From positions 252,440 to 316,439 of the forward strand of contig NZ_JACARE010000018.1 of NCBI RefSeq assembly GCF_013386765.1: a stretch of 64,000 nucleotides of DNA, in the 5' to 3' direction. Of the stretch, positions 17,842 to 27,595 are shown piece by piece. Origin of the DNA: Pseudomonas yamanorum (GTDB lineage: Bacteria > Pseudomonadota > Gammaproteobacteria > Pseudomonadales > Pseudomonadaceae). The notes beneath the pieces were generated by a model. That model saw only the letters and a program-made list of their open reading frames with translations. It was not told where the DNA came from and searched no databases. The first letter of the stretch is position 1; each line of letters starts with the position of its first letter. The position numbers were made by a program, and so were the translations under genes.

Positions 17842-20800
17842 AGGCGTTTTTCAGTTTTGTGATTCGCTGGGTGATCCCGTTGCTGGGCCTGATCGCCTTG
17901 AGCCTGATCATCTGGTTTGTGGGGCCGTTGCTCGACGTGCTGGTGCCTGAAGGGCGTCGCTGGGCGCTGATCATCCTGGTGTTCGCGGTGTGGATTGCCT
18001 ACCGCGTGTTCCGGGTGATCCAGGCCCGCCGCCAGGCGGCCGAAGTGATGCGCAGCCTCGCCGCAGAAACCCCGCCAGACCCTGCCAGTGTTGCCACTGC
18101 CGAAGAGCTGGCGACCCTGCGCCAGCGCATGGACGAAGCCCTGGCCCTGTTGAAAAAGGCCAAGCTGGGCGGTGACGAGCGCCGCAACCTGTATGAGTTG
18201 CCGTGGTACGTGATCATCGGCCCGCCGGGTTCGGGCAAGACCACCGCGCTGGTCAATTCCGGGCTGCACTTTCCCCTGGCCGCGCAACTGGGTGCGGGTG
18301 CGGTGCGTGGCGTGGGCGGTACGCGCAATTGCGATTGGTGGTTTACCGACCAGGCCGTATTGCTCGACACCGCTGGCCGCTACACCACCCAGGACAGCAA
18401 CTCCACGGTGGACAAAGCCGCCTGGCTGGGCTTCCTTGACCTGCTGAAAAAGCAGCGTTCCCGGCGCCCGATTGACGGCGCGTTTATCGCCATCAGCCTT
18501 TCGGACCTGCTGCTGGGCAGCGACGCCGAGCGTGCTGCGCATGCCGCCGCGATCCGCCTGCGTATCCAGGAGCTGTACACCCAGCTGGGCGTGCGTTTCC
18601 CGATCTACCTGATGCTCACCAAGCTCGACCTGGTGCCGGGCTTCATGGAGTTCTTCGACAACCTGAGCAAGGAAGAGCGCGCCCAGGTGTGGGGCATGAC
18701 CTTCGCCCTGGACGACGGCAAGAACAGCGACAGCCCGCTGGCCCACCTGCAAAGCGAATTCGCCGGCCTGGAACAGCGCCTCAACGAGCGCCTGGTGGAA
18801 CGCCTGCAACAGGAACGCGACCCGGCGCGGCGCGACCTGATCTACGGTTTCCCGCAGCAGTTCGGCGCGTTGAAGGATTGCCTGCAAGGCTTCCTCGAAG
18901 GCGTGTTCAAACCCAATGCCTTCGAAGAACGCGTGTTGCTGCGCGGCGTGTACTTCACCAGCGGCACCCAGGAAGGCAGCCCGATTGACCGCCTGATCGG
19001 CGCCATGGCCCAGAGCATGAACCTGGACCGCCAACACCTGGCGCGCCAGACCGGCACCGGGCGCAGCTACTTCATCGAAAAACTGTTCACCGCCGTGGCC
19101 TTCGCCGAGCGTGGCCTGGTGGGCGTCAACCCGAAGGTGGAGCGCCGCCGCAAGTGGATTGCCCGTGGTGTGCTGGCCGCAACCGTGGCGTTGGTGGTGG
19201 TGGTGAGCACCCTGTGGTGGGTGAGTTATCGCGCCAACCAGGCCTATATCGCCCAGGTCGACCAGAAGGTCGCGCCCCTGGGCCAGACCGTGCAGAACCT
19301 GAGCCCGGCGCAGCGCGAAGTGCTCGCGGTGCTGCCCTTGCTCAACGCCGTGAAGAACCTGGCGGGCGACTCACCGAGCTGGTCCGAAGGCTTGGGCCTG
19401 TATCAGGGCGACATGCTTGAGGCCGAATCCGCCAGCGTCTACCGCAAGCTGTTGATCGCCGTGTTCGCGCCCCGTCTGGTGACGCGCATCGAAGAGCAAC
19501 TGCACGGCGGCGGCAACTCCGACTTCCTCTACGAAGGCTTGAAGGCCTACCTGATGCTCGCGGATAACGAGCATTACGACCCGGACTTCATCAAGGCCTG
19601 GATCGCCCTGGACTGGGATCGCAACCTGCCGCGGGACCTGCCGGCTGATCAGCGCCAGGCACTGATCGGGCACTTGCAGGCCTTGTTCGAACGTCATCCG
19701 CCAAGCGCCCGTCTCGACCCGCGCTTGATCGACGACCTGCGCCGGCAACTGCAACAACTGCCGGTTGCCCAGCGGGTGTACGACCGGATCAAACGCCAGA
19801 AACTGCCCGAAGGTGTGCCGGACTTCCGCATCAATGAGGCAGCGGGCCGCGATGCGGCGCTGGTGTTCAGTCGCAAGAGCGGCAAGCCGCTGGGTGAGCC
19901 CTTGAGCGGCTTCTTTACCGCCAAGGGTTATCGCCAGGGCTTCCTGCTGACCAGCCTGAACCAGACCGGCACCCTTGCTGAAGAGCAATGGGTGCTGGGC
20001 CGTGAACAGGCCGATCAACAGAATGTCGTCAGCCTCGCCGCCGATGTGCGTCGCCTGTATTTCCAGGACTATCAACGCCAGTGGGACGCCTTGTTGGCGG
20101 ATATCGACTTTGTGCCGATCACCAGCGTGGCCCAGGCGGCCGACGTGTTGCGGGTGATATCCGGGCCGACCTCGCCGCTGAAAAAACTGCTGGTGGCGGT
20201 CTCCAAGGAGACCGACTTGCAGGCGGAAGAACGCCTGCTGGCCGCCAAGGGCGCGCCGGTTGAAGGCGGCGTCGACAAGCTCAAGGAGCGCCTCGGCAGC
20301 CTGTTGGGTCAGGACCAGCCGAGCGCGAATGCACCGGCGGCCAGTGAAGATCCGGTGACGGCGCACTTCGCCGAACTCAACAGCATCGTCAGCAAGAACG
20401 AAGGCGAACCCGCGGCCATCGACGGCCTGCTGGCGGACATGAACGCGCTGTATGTGCAGGTCAGCGCGATGGTCGGGGCCAGCGGCGATGCGCTGCTCGG
20501 CGAGGCGAAAAACCAGGCAGCGGCGGCGGCCACGCGGGTCAGCCTGAATGCTGAACGCCAGCCACCGCTGGTACAGGGCATGGTCAAGTCGGTGGTCAAC
20601 TCCACCACCAACAGCATGATGGGCGGGGTGCGTAACCAACTGAATGCGGCGTGGGTCAGCGAAGTGGTGAACGTGTATCGCCAGTCCCTGGCCGGGCGTT
20701 ATCCGATGTCGCCCGGCAGTGCGCGGGACGCGACGCTGGATGACTTCGGCCAGTTCTTCGGGGTGGGCGGGGTGATGGACAACTACTTCCGCAAGTACCT

Positions 20801-21338
20801 GCAGCCTTACGTCGACACCTCCACGCAGACCTGGCGCTGGCAGCCGGGCGCGGCGCAGAAGCTCGGCATTGCGCCGGGCGTGCTGCAAACCTTCCAGCGG
20901 GCGGCGACCATCCGGGATGCGTTTTTCCGTGCCGGTGGCACTCAGCCGATCGTGCGCTTTGAACTCAAGCCGGTGGCGATGGACGCGACCATCACCCAGT
21001 TCCTGCTGGACCTCGACGGCCAACAATTGAGCTACGACCACGGCCCGAGTCGCCCGGTCGCGATGCAGTGGCCCAACCCCGGCAGCATTGGCGTGGTGCG
21101 CATTTCCATCATGCCGCCGTCGGCCAGCGGGCGCTCCGGCGTGACGCTGGACGGGCCGTGGGCCTGGTTCCGGCTGCTTGAGCAATCGGACCTGACTGCC
21201 GGCAACTCGCCGGACCGCTTCAACCTGCGGCTGCGGGTCGATGGTGCGAGCATCTCCTACGAGCTGCGGGCCAACAGCGCCTTCAACCCGTTCAAGAGCC
21301 GCGTGCTTAACGGCTTCAGCCTGCCGGAGCGGTTATGA
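17838..21338 (+). CDS. tssM: T6SS inner-membrane protein TssM (IcmF-like)
   Basis: 1166 residues from a GTG start overlapping the tssL stop. Two N-terminal transmembrane segments (about 8-28 and 38-55) are followed by a cytoplasmic NTPase-like domain with Walker A GPPGSGKTTAL near residue 128. A third membrane segment near 445-465 (VLAATVALVVVVSTLWWV) leads to the large periplasmic region with IcmF-related and C-terminal beta-rich domains that contact TssJ. TssM spans the periplasm and forms the channel with TssL and TssJ. Whether the nucleotide is hydrolysed varies among species. The stop overlaps tagF (ATGA). Confidence 0.96.
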   Translation: MKAFFSFVIRWVIPLLGLIALSLIIWFVGPLLDVLVPEGRRWALIILVFAVWIAYRVFRVIQARRQAAEVMRSLAAETPPDPASVATAEELATLRQRMDEALALLKKAKLGGDERRNLYELPWYVIIGPPGSGKTTALVNSGLHFPLAAQLGAGAVRGVGGTRNCDWWFTDQAVLLDTAGRYTTQDSNSTVDKAAWLGFLDLLKKQRSRRPIDGAFIAISLSDLLLGSDAERAAHAAAIRLRIQELYTQLGVRFPIYLMLTKLDLVPGFMEFFDNLSKEERAQVWGMTFALDDGKNSDSPLAHLQSEFAGLEQRLNERLVERLQQERDPARRDLIYGFPQQFGALKDCLQGFLEGVFKPNAFEERVLLRGVYFTSGTQEGSPIDRLIGAMAQSMNLDRQHLARQTGTGRSYFIEKLFTAVAFAERGLVGVNPKVERRRKWIARGVLAATVALVVVVSTLWWVSYRANQAYIAQVDQKVAPLGQTVQNLSPAQREVLAVLPLLNAVKNLAGDSPSWSEGLGLYQGDMLEAESASVYRKLLIAVFAPRLVTRIEEQLHGGGNSDFLYEGLKAYLMLADNEHYDPDFIKAWIALDWDRNLPRDLPADQRQALIGHLQALFERHPPSARLDPRLIDDLRRQLQQLPVAQRVYDRIKRQKLPEGVPDFRINEAAGRDAALVFSRKSGKPLGEPLSGFFTAKGYRQGFLLTSLNQTGTLAEEQWVLGREQADQQNVVSLAADVRRLYFQDYQRQWDALLADIDFVPITSVAQAADVLRVISGPTSPLKKLLVAVSKETDLQAEERLLAAKGAPVEGGVDKLKERLGSLLGQDQPSANAPAASEDPVTAHFAELNSIVSKNEGEPAAIDGLLADMNALYVQVSAMVGASGDALLGEAKNQAAAAATRVSLNAERQPPLVQGMVKSVVNSTTNSMMGGVRNQLNAAWVSEVVNVYRQSLAGRYPMSPGSARDATLDDFGQFFGVGGVMDNYFRKYLQPYVDTSTQTWRWQPGAAQKLGIAPGVLQTFQRAATIRDAFFRAGGTQPIVRFELKPVAMDATITQFLLDLDGQQLSYDHGPSRPVAMQWPNPGSIGVVRISIMPPSASGRSGVTLDGPWAWFRLLEQSDLTAGNSPDRFNLRLRVDGASISYELRANSAFNPFKSRVLNGFSLPERL

Positions 21339-21988
21339 CCACGTTGGGCTTCTACGGCAAGCTGGCCAGCCGTGGCGACTTTGTCAGCCGCGCGCTGCCA
21401 CAGAGTTTTATCGGCCCCTGGGACAGTTGGCTGGCGTCCGGATTGCTCGCCAGCCAGAACCACCTTGGGGCTGGCTGGTTGAACGCTTACCTGGTCAGCC
21501 CGCTGTGGCGCTTCGTGTTGGCGCCGGGTGTGTGCGGGCCGGACGCGGCGGTGGGCGTGGTGATGCCGAGCATCGACCGGGTGGGGCGCTATTTCCCGCT
21601 GACGGTGGCTGCGCTGTTGGATCACGACACCGACCCGGCCTCCGTCATCTGCGGCCCGGACGCCTGGTTTGAGCAGGCGGAAGAATTGCTGCTGAGCACG
21701 CTGGATGCCGGCGCTACGTTCGAAGGGTTCAGCGACGGCATCGACCGCCTCGGTGCGCCAGCCTGCCAGCCACGCCTGTCGGGCCGCCGCTTCGCCAGCC
21801 TGCAGCGCGTCGATGTCACCGACCCGCAAGGGCGGATGACCGCACTCGCCGAGCTGGCCTGTGAAGGTGCCAGCTTGTGGTGGGGCCGTGGCTCGCCACA
21901 GATTTCCCCCGGTTTATTGCGGTGTCAGGGCCTGCCTGCCGCCGGCGATTTTGCGCAATTTTTGCTCGGCCAAGAAGGTGTTGTGTAG
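21335..21988 (+). CDS. tagF: T6SS-associated protein TagF (DUF2094/ImpM)
   Basis: 217 residues opening with the family motif TTLGFYGKLASRGDFVSRALP, followed by DSWLASGLLASQ and VGVVMPSIDRVGRYFPLTV. TagF represses T6SS activity post-translationally in P. aeruginosa, acting in parallel to the PpkA/PppA switch and interfering with Fha. Here it is a separate gene, not fused to the PppA phosphatase as in some bacteria. It overlaps tssM by 4 bases and abuts pppA directly. Confidence 0.92.
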   Translation: MTTLGFYGKLASRGDFVSRALPQSFIGPWDSWLASGLLASQNHLGAGWLNAYLVSPLWRFVLAPGVCGPDAAVGVVMPSIDRVGRYFPLTVAALLDHDTDPASVICGPDAWFEQAEELLLSTLDAGATFEGFSDGIDRLGAPACQPRLSGRRFASLQRVDVTDPQGRMTALAELACEGASLWWGRGSPQISPGLLRCQGLPAAGDFAQFLLGQEGVV

Positions 21989-22708
21989 ATGCGGTCCACG
22001 TTCAAATCCGCCAGCAAAAGCCATGTCGGCATGGTTCGCCAAGTCAATGAAGACGCCTGCCTCGACCTGCCGGAAAACGGCCTGTGGGTGGTGGCCGACG
22101 GCATGGGCGGGCACGCGGCGGGGGATTACGTCAGCAGCTTGATCGTCGACAGCCTGCGCAGCCTGCCCGTGGGCCGTTCCCTTGAGGAATACACGGCGGC
22201 GTTGCGCAGCGACCTGTTGCGGGTCAATGGCGCGGTGCGCGAAGAAACCGCCCACCGGGGCGTGACCATGATGGGCAGCACGGTGGTGCTACTCGCCACC
22301 CGAGGCTTGCGCGGCGTTTGCCTGTGGGCCGGCGACAGTCGCCTGTATCGCCTGCGGGACGGCGTGCTGGAAGGCATCTCCCGCGATCACAGCTACGTGC
22401 AGGACTTGCAGGACAGCGGCCTGCTCAGCGAAGCCGACGCCCGGGTGCATCCACGGGCGAATATCGTCACCCGCGCCATTGGTGTGGAAGCGCAGCTGGC
22501 GTTGTCGTCGGTCGACCTGTTGATCGCGCCTGGCGACAGTTACCTGCTGTGCAGCGACGGGTTGAACAAGACCGTCGAAGACCACGAGATTCGCGAAGTA
22601 CTGAGCCATGACGAGCCGGATGAAATCGTCCGCAGCCTGGTGCACCTGGGGCTCAACCGCGGCGCGCCGGACAACATCACCGCCATCGTTGTGAAGGTGT
22701 CGACATGA
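21989..22708 (+). CDS. pppA: PP2C-type serine/threonine phosphatase PppA
   Basis: 239 residues with the PP2C metal-binding motifs in order: VRQVNEDACLDL, LWVVADGMGGHAAGDYVS, RGVCLWAGDSRLYRLRDG and LLCSDGLNKTVEDHEI. PppA removes the phosphate that PpkA places on Fha and so switches the apparatus off. No signal peptide; cytoplasmic. It overlaps ppkA by 4 bases (ATGA), which fits equimolar production of antagonists. Confidence 0.95.
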   Translation: MRSTFKSASKSHVGMVRQVNEDACLDLPENGLWVVADGMGGHAAGDYVSSLIVDSLRSLPVGRSLEEYTAALRSDLLRVNGAVREETAHRGVTMMGSTVVLLATRGLRGVCLWAGDSRLYRLRDGVLEGISRDHSYVQDLQDSGLLSEADARVHPRANIVTRAIGVEAQLALSSVDLLIAPGDSYLLCSDGLNKTVEDHEIREVLSHDEPDEIVRSLVHLGLNRGAPDNITAIVVKVST

Positions 22709-25707
22709 ACATCATCATTCCCGGCTACGACATCGAAGGCGAGATTGGCGTTGGCGCCATGGCCAGCGTGTACCTGGCAACCCAGCGCTCCCTGGAGCGC
22801 AAGGTTGCGTTGAAGATCATGGCCGCGGCGCTGGCGGCCGACCCAAGCTTCTGCGAACGCTTCCTGCGTGAAGGCAAGACCCTGGCGCGCCTGTCTCACC
22901 CGCACACCGTGACCATCCATGACATCGGCAATGTCGGTGAGCTGTATTACATGGCCATGGAATACCTGCCCAACGGCACGCTCAAGGAGCGCATCGCTGC
23001 CGGCCTGACGCCGGAGCAGGGGCTGACGTATATCCGCCAGATCGCCTCGGCGTTGGGTTATGCCCACGCCCAGGGTTTGGTACACCGCGATGTGAAGCCG
23101 GCGAACATTCTGTTTCGCGCGGATGGCACGGCGGTGCTGTCGGACTTTGGTATCGCCAAGTCGCTGGATGACCGCACCCAGTTCACCCAGGCCGGGTTTG
23201 CCGTCGGCACGCCGAGCTACATGAGCCCGGAGCAGGCGCGGGGCCAGGAGATTGATGGCCGGGCCGACCTGTATGCGCTGGGCGTGGTGCTCTATGAAAT
23301 CCTGGTGGGCAAGCTGCCGTACAACGGCACCGATGCGCTTTCCACGGCGCTGGCGCACCTGACTGAACCGCTGCCGGAATTGCCGGTGCACCACGGGCGT
23401 TATCAGGAAGTGCTGCGCAAGTTGCTGGCCAAGGACCCGGCGGAACGTTTCCCGGATGCGGCGGCGTTGCTGCTGGCGTTGGACCACTTGCCGAAGGAGG
23501 AGCAGGTGGAGGCGACGCTGATTCGGCCTTTGCCGATTCCGGTTCCGGTTCCAGTCTCGAATGACCTGGCTGGACTCACGCCGGTCTCCATCGAAATCCC
23601 GACCGATAAACCGCAGCCGGTGCGCCAATCGGTAGTGACACCGACGCAGCACTCCGCCGTGTCCGAACAAAACCGTGGGCCGGTGCTGGCGCTGGCAGCG
23701 GTTGCCGTGGCGGTCGCGCTGGCGATTGGCGGTGCGAGTTACTGGTGGCTGAAAGATGACGCGCCAGCCGCCGCGCCGCCGGTTGTCGAGGCTGCCAAAA
23801 CCGTTACGCCGCCAGCCGCACAACCTGTAGTCGCGGAGGCCGACGGCGGTCAACGCCCGTTGCTGATGGCTGGCAAGAAAACCCTGTTCCAGCGCGTATT
23901 GAGCAAGCCGGGCGCCAAGCTTTCCCACGAAGCGGGCGGGGCGCCGGGCGAAGGCTTGCCGGCGTTCTCTGTGCTCTATGTCTACCAGCGCAAGGACATC
24001 GACGCCAGCCCGTGGCTGCGTGTGGGCGCCGCCACCGACGGGCGCAGCGACGGCTGGTTGCCGGCGGCGCAAGTCAGCGACTGGAAGCAGAGCCTGGTGC
24101 TCAAGTTCACCGAGCGTTCGGGCCGGGCGCCGGTGATGTTCCTGCGCCAATCCGCCGAAGTGGAAAAGCTGCTGGCCGACCCTGGGGCGGCAAAAAACCT
24201 GTTGCTCAAGGTGCAGAAAAACAGCGAGGACAACCAGCAAGTGCTGGCCCTGGAACCCACCGCCAGCGCCGTCCCACAGAACCAGTTCTACCTGCTGCCG
24301 ATTTTCGACTCCAAGGAGAGCTTCGACGAGAACGGCCAGCCGGTGCAGTTGCTCAACGTCGCCTCCATCGACCCCGGCAACACGCCGAACAGCGTGGCCA
24401 AGGCCGTTGCGCGCGCACCCGTGGCGGATGCCGACGCCTTCCGTACCGCGGTGGTGCTGGTGGTCGACACCACCGTCTCGATGCAGCCCTATATCGACCA
24501 GGTGCGCGACGTGGTGCACGAGCTGCAGACCCGCATCGCCGAACGTGGCGAGCTGGACAGCGTGAGCTTCGGCCTGGTGGGCTTTCGCAACAGCATCAAG
24601 AAAACCCCCGGCCTGGAATACGTGGCCAAGACCCTGATCACCCTCGACCAGGGCCGCGACCCGCAACGCTTCCTCGACATGGCGCGGCAGGTGAAGGCAT
24701 CCACCGTGTCCAGCCACTCGTTCAACGAAGATGCGTTCGCCGGGGTGATGCAGGCGGTGGAGGGCATGGACTGGTCCGGCTACGGCGGACGCCTGATCCT
24801 GCTGGTGACCGACGCCGGTGCGTTGCGCAAGAACGACCCGTTCGCCACCACCCAGATGAACGAGGCCGAAGTGCGCCAGGCGGCATTGGGCAAGCAGATC
24901 AAGATCTACGCCCTGCACCTGCGCACCGACGCCGGCAAGAAAACCCACAGCGGCGCCGAAACCCAATACCGCACCCTGACCGCCGACGCCAACCCGCAGA
25001 TCGGCGATTTGTACACGCCGGTTCCGGGGGGTGATGTGCGCAAATTCGGCGAGCGTGTCGATGAGATCGGTACCGTGTTTGCCAACCTGGTGCATCAGGT
25101 GCGCAGCAACACGCCGCAGCCGGTGCCGCTGCTCAGCGCTGCGCCGACCCTGGCAGACAAGTCCGCCGCCGTCGGTTATGCAATGCACATGGATTTCCTC
25201 GGGCGCAAGACCGCGAGCCAGGCGCCACAACTGGTGAGTGCCTGGACCGCCGACCGCGACCTGACCAACACCGCGCTGCCGGCCTTCCAGGTGTGCGTGA
25301 TGCTGACCAAGTTGCAGCTCAACGATTTGCAGCAATCGCTGAAACTGATCGTCGACGCGGCGCGCAAGACCCAGACCTCACCGAAGGATTTCTTCCAGGA
25401 AATCGCCAGCGCCTCGGCCTATATGAGCCGTGATCCACAGGCCTTGAAAAAAGGCGGAAACCTGGCTGACGGCGGCATCCTCGGCGAATACCTCGAAGGC
25501 CTGCCGTACCGCAGCAAGTCGCTGAACATGACCCAGGACTTGTGGCTGTCGTTGAGCGTGGCCGAGCAGGAAGACTTTATCGACGAGCTGGATTCGAAGA
25601 TTCGTCTCTACGAAACCTTCCACAACGATGTGGCGAATTGGGTCCGTTTCGGCGATGCCGAGCCGGGCGATGCGTTGTACCGCGTGCCGTTGTCGACGCT
25701 GCCGTAA
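22705..25707 (+). CDS. ppkA: T6SS serine/threonine kinase PpkA with VWA domain
   Basis: 1000 residues. The N-terminal kinase domain (about 8-270) has the glycine loop GEIGVGAMASVY, catalytic VALKIM lysine, HRDVKPANIL and DFGIAKS. After a linker, one transmembrane segment lies near 325-347 (VLALAAVAVAVALAIGG). The periplasmic part holds an SH3-like stretch around 430-460 (SPWLRVGAATDGRSDGWLP) and a von Willebrand A domain from about 578 (VVLVVDTTVSMQPYIDQ). PpkA phosphorylates Fha when the TagQRST sensor signals envelope damage. The stop overlaps the tagT start (TAATG). Confidence 0.95.
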   Translation: MNIIIPGYDIEGEIGVGAMASVYLATQRSLERKVALKIMAAALAADPSFCERFLREGKTLARLSHPHTVTIHDIGNVGELYYMAMEYLPNGTLKERIAAGLTPEQGLTYIRQIASALGYAHAQGLVHRDVKPANILFRADGTAVLSDFGIAKSLDDRTQFTQAGFAVGTPSYMSPEQARGQEIDGRADLYALGVVLYEILVGKLPYNGTDALSTALAHLTEPLPELPVHHGRYQEVLRKLLAKDPAERFPDAAALLLALDHLPKEEQVEATLIRPLPIPVPVPVSNDLAGLTPVSIEIPTDKPQPVRQSVVTPTQHSAVSEQNRGPVLALAAVAVAVALAIGGASYWWLKDDAPAAAPPVVEAAKTVTPPAAQPVVAEADGGQRPLLMAGKKTLFQRVLSKPGAKLSHEAGGAPGEGLPAFSVLYVYQRKDIDASPWLRVGAATDGRSDGWLPAAQVSDWKQSLVLKFTERSGRAPVMFLRQSAEVEKLLADPGAAKNLLLKVQKNSEDNQQVLALEPTASAVPQNQFYLLPIFDSKESFDENGQPVQLLNVASIDPGNTPNSVAKAVARAPVADADAFRTAVVLVVDTTVSMQPYIDQVRDVVHELQTRIAERGELDSVSFGLVGFRNSIKKTPGLEYVAKTLITLDQGRDPQRFLDMARQVKASTVSSHSFNEDAFAGVMQAVEGMDWSGYGGRLILLVTDAGALRKNDPFATTQMNEAEVRQAALGKQIKIYALHLRTDAGKKTHSGAETQYRTLTADANPQIGDLYTPVPGGDVRKFGERVDEIGTVFANLVHQVRSNTPQPVPLLSAAPTLADKSAAVGYAMHMDFLGRKTASQAPQLVSAWTADRDLTNTALPAFQVCVMLTKLQLNDLQQSLKLIVDAARKTQTSPKDFFQEIASASAYMSRDPQALKKGGNLADGGILGEYLEGLPYRSKSLNMTQDLWLSLSVAEQEDFIDELDSKIRLYETFHNDVANWVRFGDAEPGDALYRVPLSTLP

Positions 25708-26411
25708 TGCTGAACCTGAGCGCGGTGCACAAGAGCCGGGGCGTGGGCGCCCAGCGCTACAGCCTGGTGATTCCGGGCCTGCAACTGCGTGCGGGTGAAC
25801 AGCTGGCGGTGGTCGGGCCGAGCGGCTGCGGCAAGAGCACCCTGCTGGATTTGCTGGCGCTGGTATTGGCGCCGGATCAGGTCGGGCAGTTCGATTTCAA
25901 CGGTGCCGACATCGCCGGGCTTTGGCGGGCTGATCAGCAAAGCGCGCTGGCGGATTTGCGCAGTCGGCACCTGGGTTATGTGCTGCAAACCGGTGGCCTG
26001 CTGGGCTTTCTCGATGTGCGCGGCAACATTGCGCTGTCGCGGCAACTGCTGGGCTTGAAGGACGACGGCAGCGTGGCGCGGTTGGCTGAGCAGTTGGAGA
26101 TCACCGATCAGTTGGCTAAGAAGCCGGCGGCTTTGTCCGTGGGCCAGCGTCAGCGGGTCAGTTGCGCGAGGGCTCTGGCCCACGGCCCGCAACTGTTGCT
26201 GGCGGATGAGCCCACCGCGGCGCTCGACCCGTTGAACGCCGAGCGGGTGATGCAGGCGCTGCTGGCCCAGGCCCGGAATAACAGCGCCTGCTGCGTGATC
26301 GCCACCCATGACGAACCCCTGGCCCGTGCCAGCGGCTTGCAGGTGCGGCGCATCAGTTGCCGTCGCGACACCGACGGCGGCGTCACCGCCACCCTCGGGG
26401 AGGCCTGCTGA
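25707..26411 (+). CDS. tagT: TagT, ABC transporter ATPase of the T6SS sensor
   Basis: 234 residues. ATPase motifs in order: Walker A GPSGCGKST at residues 37-45, signature LSVGQRQRVSCARAL, Walker B LLLADEPTAALD and a switch histidine in ATHDEP. It belongs to the LolD/MacB-type ATPases and pairs with the permease TagS downstream. The TagTS pair passes the outer-membrane signal to PpkA and is not known to export a substrate. The start overlaps the ppkA stop as TAATG; longer in-frame forms run inside ppkA and were rejected. Confidence 0.92.
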   Translation: MLNLSAVHKSRGVGAQRYSLVIPGLQLRAGEQLAVVGPSGCGKSTLLDLLALVLAPDQVGQFDFNGADIAGLWRADQQSALADLRSRHLGYVLQTGGLLGFLDVRGNIALSRQLLGLKDDGSVARLAEQLEITDQLAKKPAALSVGQRQRVSCARALAHGPQLLLADEPTAALDPLNAERVMQALLAQARNNSACCVIATHDEPLARASGLQVRRISCRRDTDGGVTATLGEAC

Positions 26412-27595
26412 TGCGTATCGCATTGGTGGCCTCCCTGACCTGGCAGGATTACCGCAACGATGCGTGGCTGTCGGTGTGTTCGGTGCTCGCGCTGGTGGCC
26501 GTGATCGCGCCGCTGCTGGTGTTATTCGGCCTGAAATATGGACTGGTTGGCAGTTTGACCGAACGTTTGGAAAACGACCCGGCCACCCGGGAAATTATTC
26601 CGTTGGGCGGTGGTCGATTCAGCAGCGAATTTGTCCAGCAGCTCCGCCAGCGCGGCGACGTGGCGTTTGCCTTGCCGCGCACCCGGCAGATTGCGGCGAC
26701 GGCGCAGTTGGGCGCCGTCACGGTGGAGATGCTGCCCACCGCCGACAACGACCCGTTGCTGGCTGGCATGCCAATGCCCAAGGGCCTGGATCAAATCGTC
26801 CTGAGCCATACCGCCGCCGAGAAGCTCGGGGCAAAGGCCGGGGATTGGCTGCAGGCGAGTTTCGGTCGCCAGGTGGCGGGCCGGGTCGAGGCGCAACGCA
26901 CCCGTCTGCAAGTGCTGCAGGTGTTGCCGCTGGAAGCCTTCGCCCGGGATGGATTGTTTGCGCCTCTGGGCTTGCTGGAGGCGGCGGAAGATTATCGCGA
27001 TGGCCGCGCCGTGCCGGCGTTTGGCTGGGACGGCGATGTGGTAGGCGTGAGTGAGCAGCGGGTTTACCCGGCGTTCCGCTTGTATGCGCGGCGCCTGGTG
27101 GATGTGGAGCCGCTGCGGGTGTATTTCGCCGGGCAGAACGTGCTGGTGTCGACCCAGGCCCAGACCATCGCCCAGGTGCAGTCGTTGAGCCGCAACCTGT
27201 CGATCGTGTTCTGGATCATCGCCGGGCTGGCTCTGGCAGGTGCATTTGCCGCGATCTTTGCCGGCGCGCTGGCGGCGGTTGCACGCAAGCGCCGGGAATT
27301 GTCGGTGCTGCGGTTGTTGGGTTTTTCCACGGCGGGGCTGTTGCTGTTCGTGGTGTTGCAGGCGCTCTACAGCGCAGGGTTTGCCGCGGTGTTGAGCGGC
27401 GTGTTGTACGGCCTGGCAGAGTCAGGCCTGAACCAATTATTCGTGCAGGTGCCGGGCGAGTACGCCAGTCACCTGCTGGCGCGTCATTACGGCCTGGCCC
27501 TGGCTGCTGTCCTGGGCGTCAGCGCCGTGGCGGCGGCCTGTGGCGGTTGGCGTGTGGCGCGTATCCAGGCTTCTGAAGGAATCAGAGATGTATAA
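26411..27595 (+). CDS. tagS: TagS, ABC permease of the T6SS sensor
   Basis: 394 residues of the FtsX/MacB permease type: one membrane segment near the N-terminus (about 20-42, WLSVCSVLALVAVIAPLLVLFG), a periplasmic domain of about 230 residues, then three segments at the C-terminus (VFWIIAGLALAGAFAAIFAGAL; GLLLFVVLQALYSAGFAAVL; YGLALAAVLGVSAVAAACGG). With TagT it forms the inner-membrane part of the TagQRST cascade. It shares one base with the tagT stop (TGATG), and its own end overlaps tagR by 8 bases. Confidence 0.91.
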   Translation: MRIALVASLTWQDYRNDAWLSVCSVLALVAVIAPLLVLFGLKYGLVGSLTERLENDPATREIIPLGGGRFSSEFVQQLRQRGDVAFALPRTRQIAATAQLGAVTVEMLPTADNDPLLAGMPMPKGLDQIVLSHTAAEKLGAKAGDWLQASFGRQVAGRVEAQRTRLQVLQVLPLEAFARDGLFAPLGLLEAAEDYRDGRAVPAFGWDGDVVGVSEQRVYPAFRLYARRLVDVEPLRVYFAGQNVLVSTQAQTIAQVQSLSRNLSIVFWIIAGLALAGAFAAIFAGALAAVARKRRELSVLRLLGFSTAGLLLFVVLQALYSAGFAAVLSGVLYGLAESGLNQLFVQVPGEYASHLLARHYGLALAAVLGVSAVAAACGGWRVARIQASEGIRDV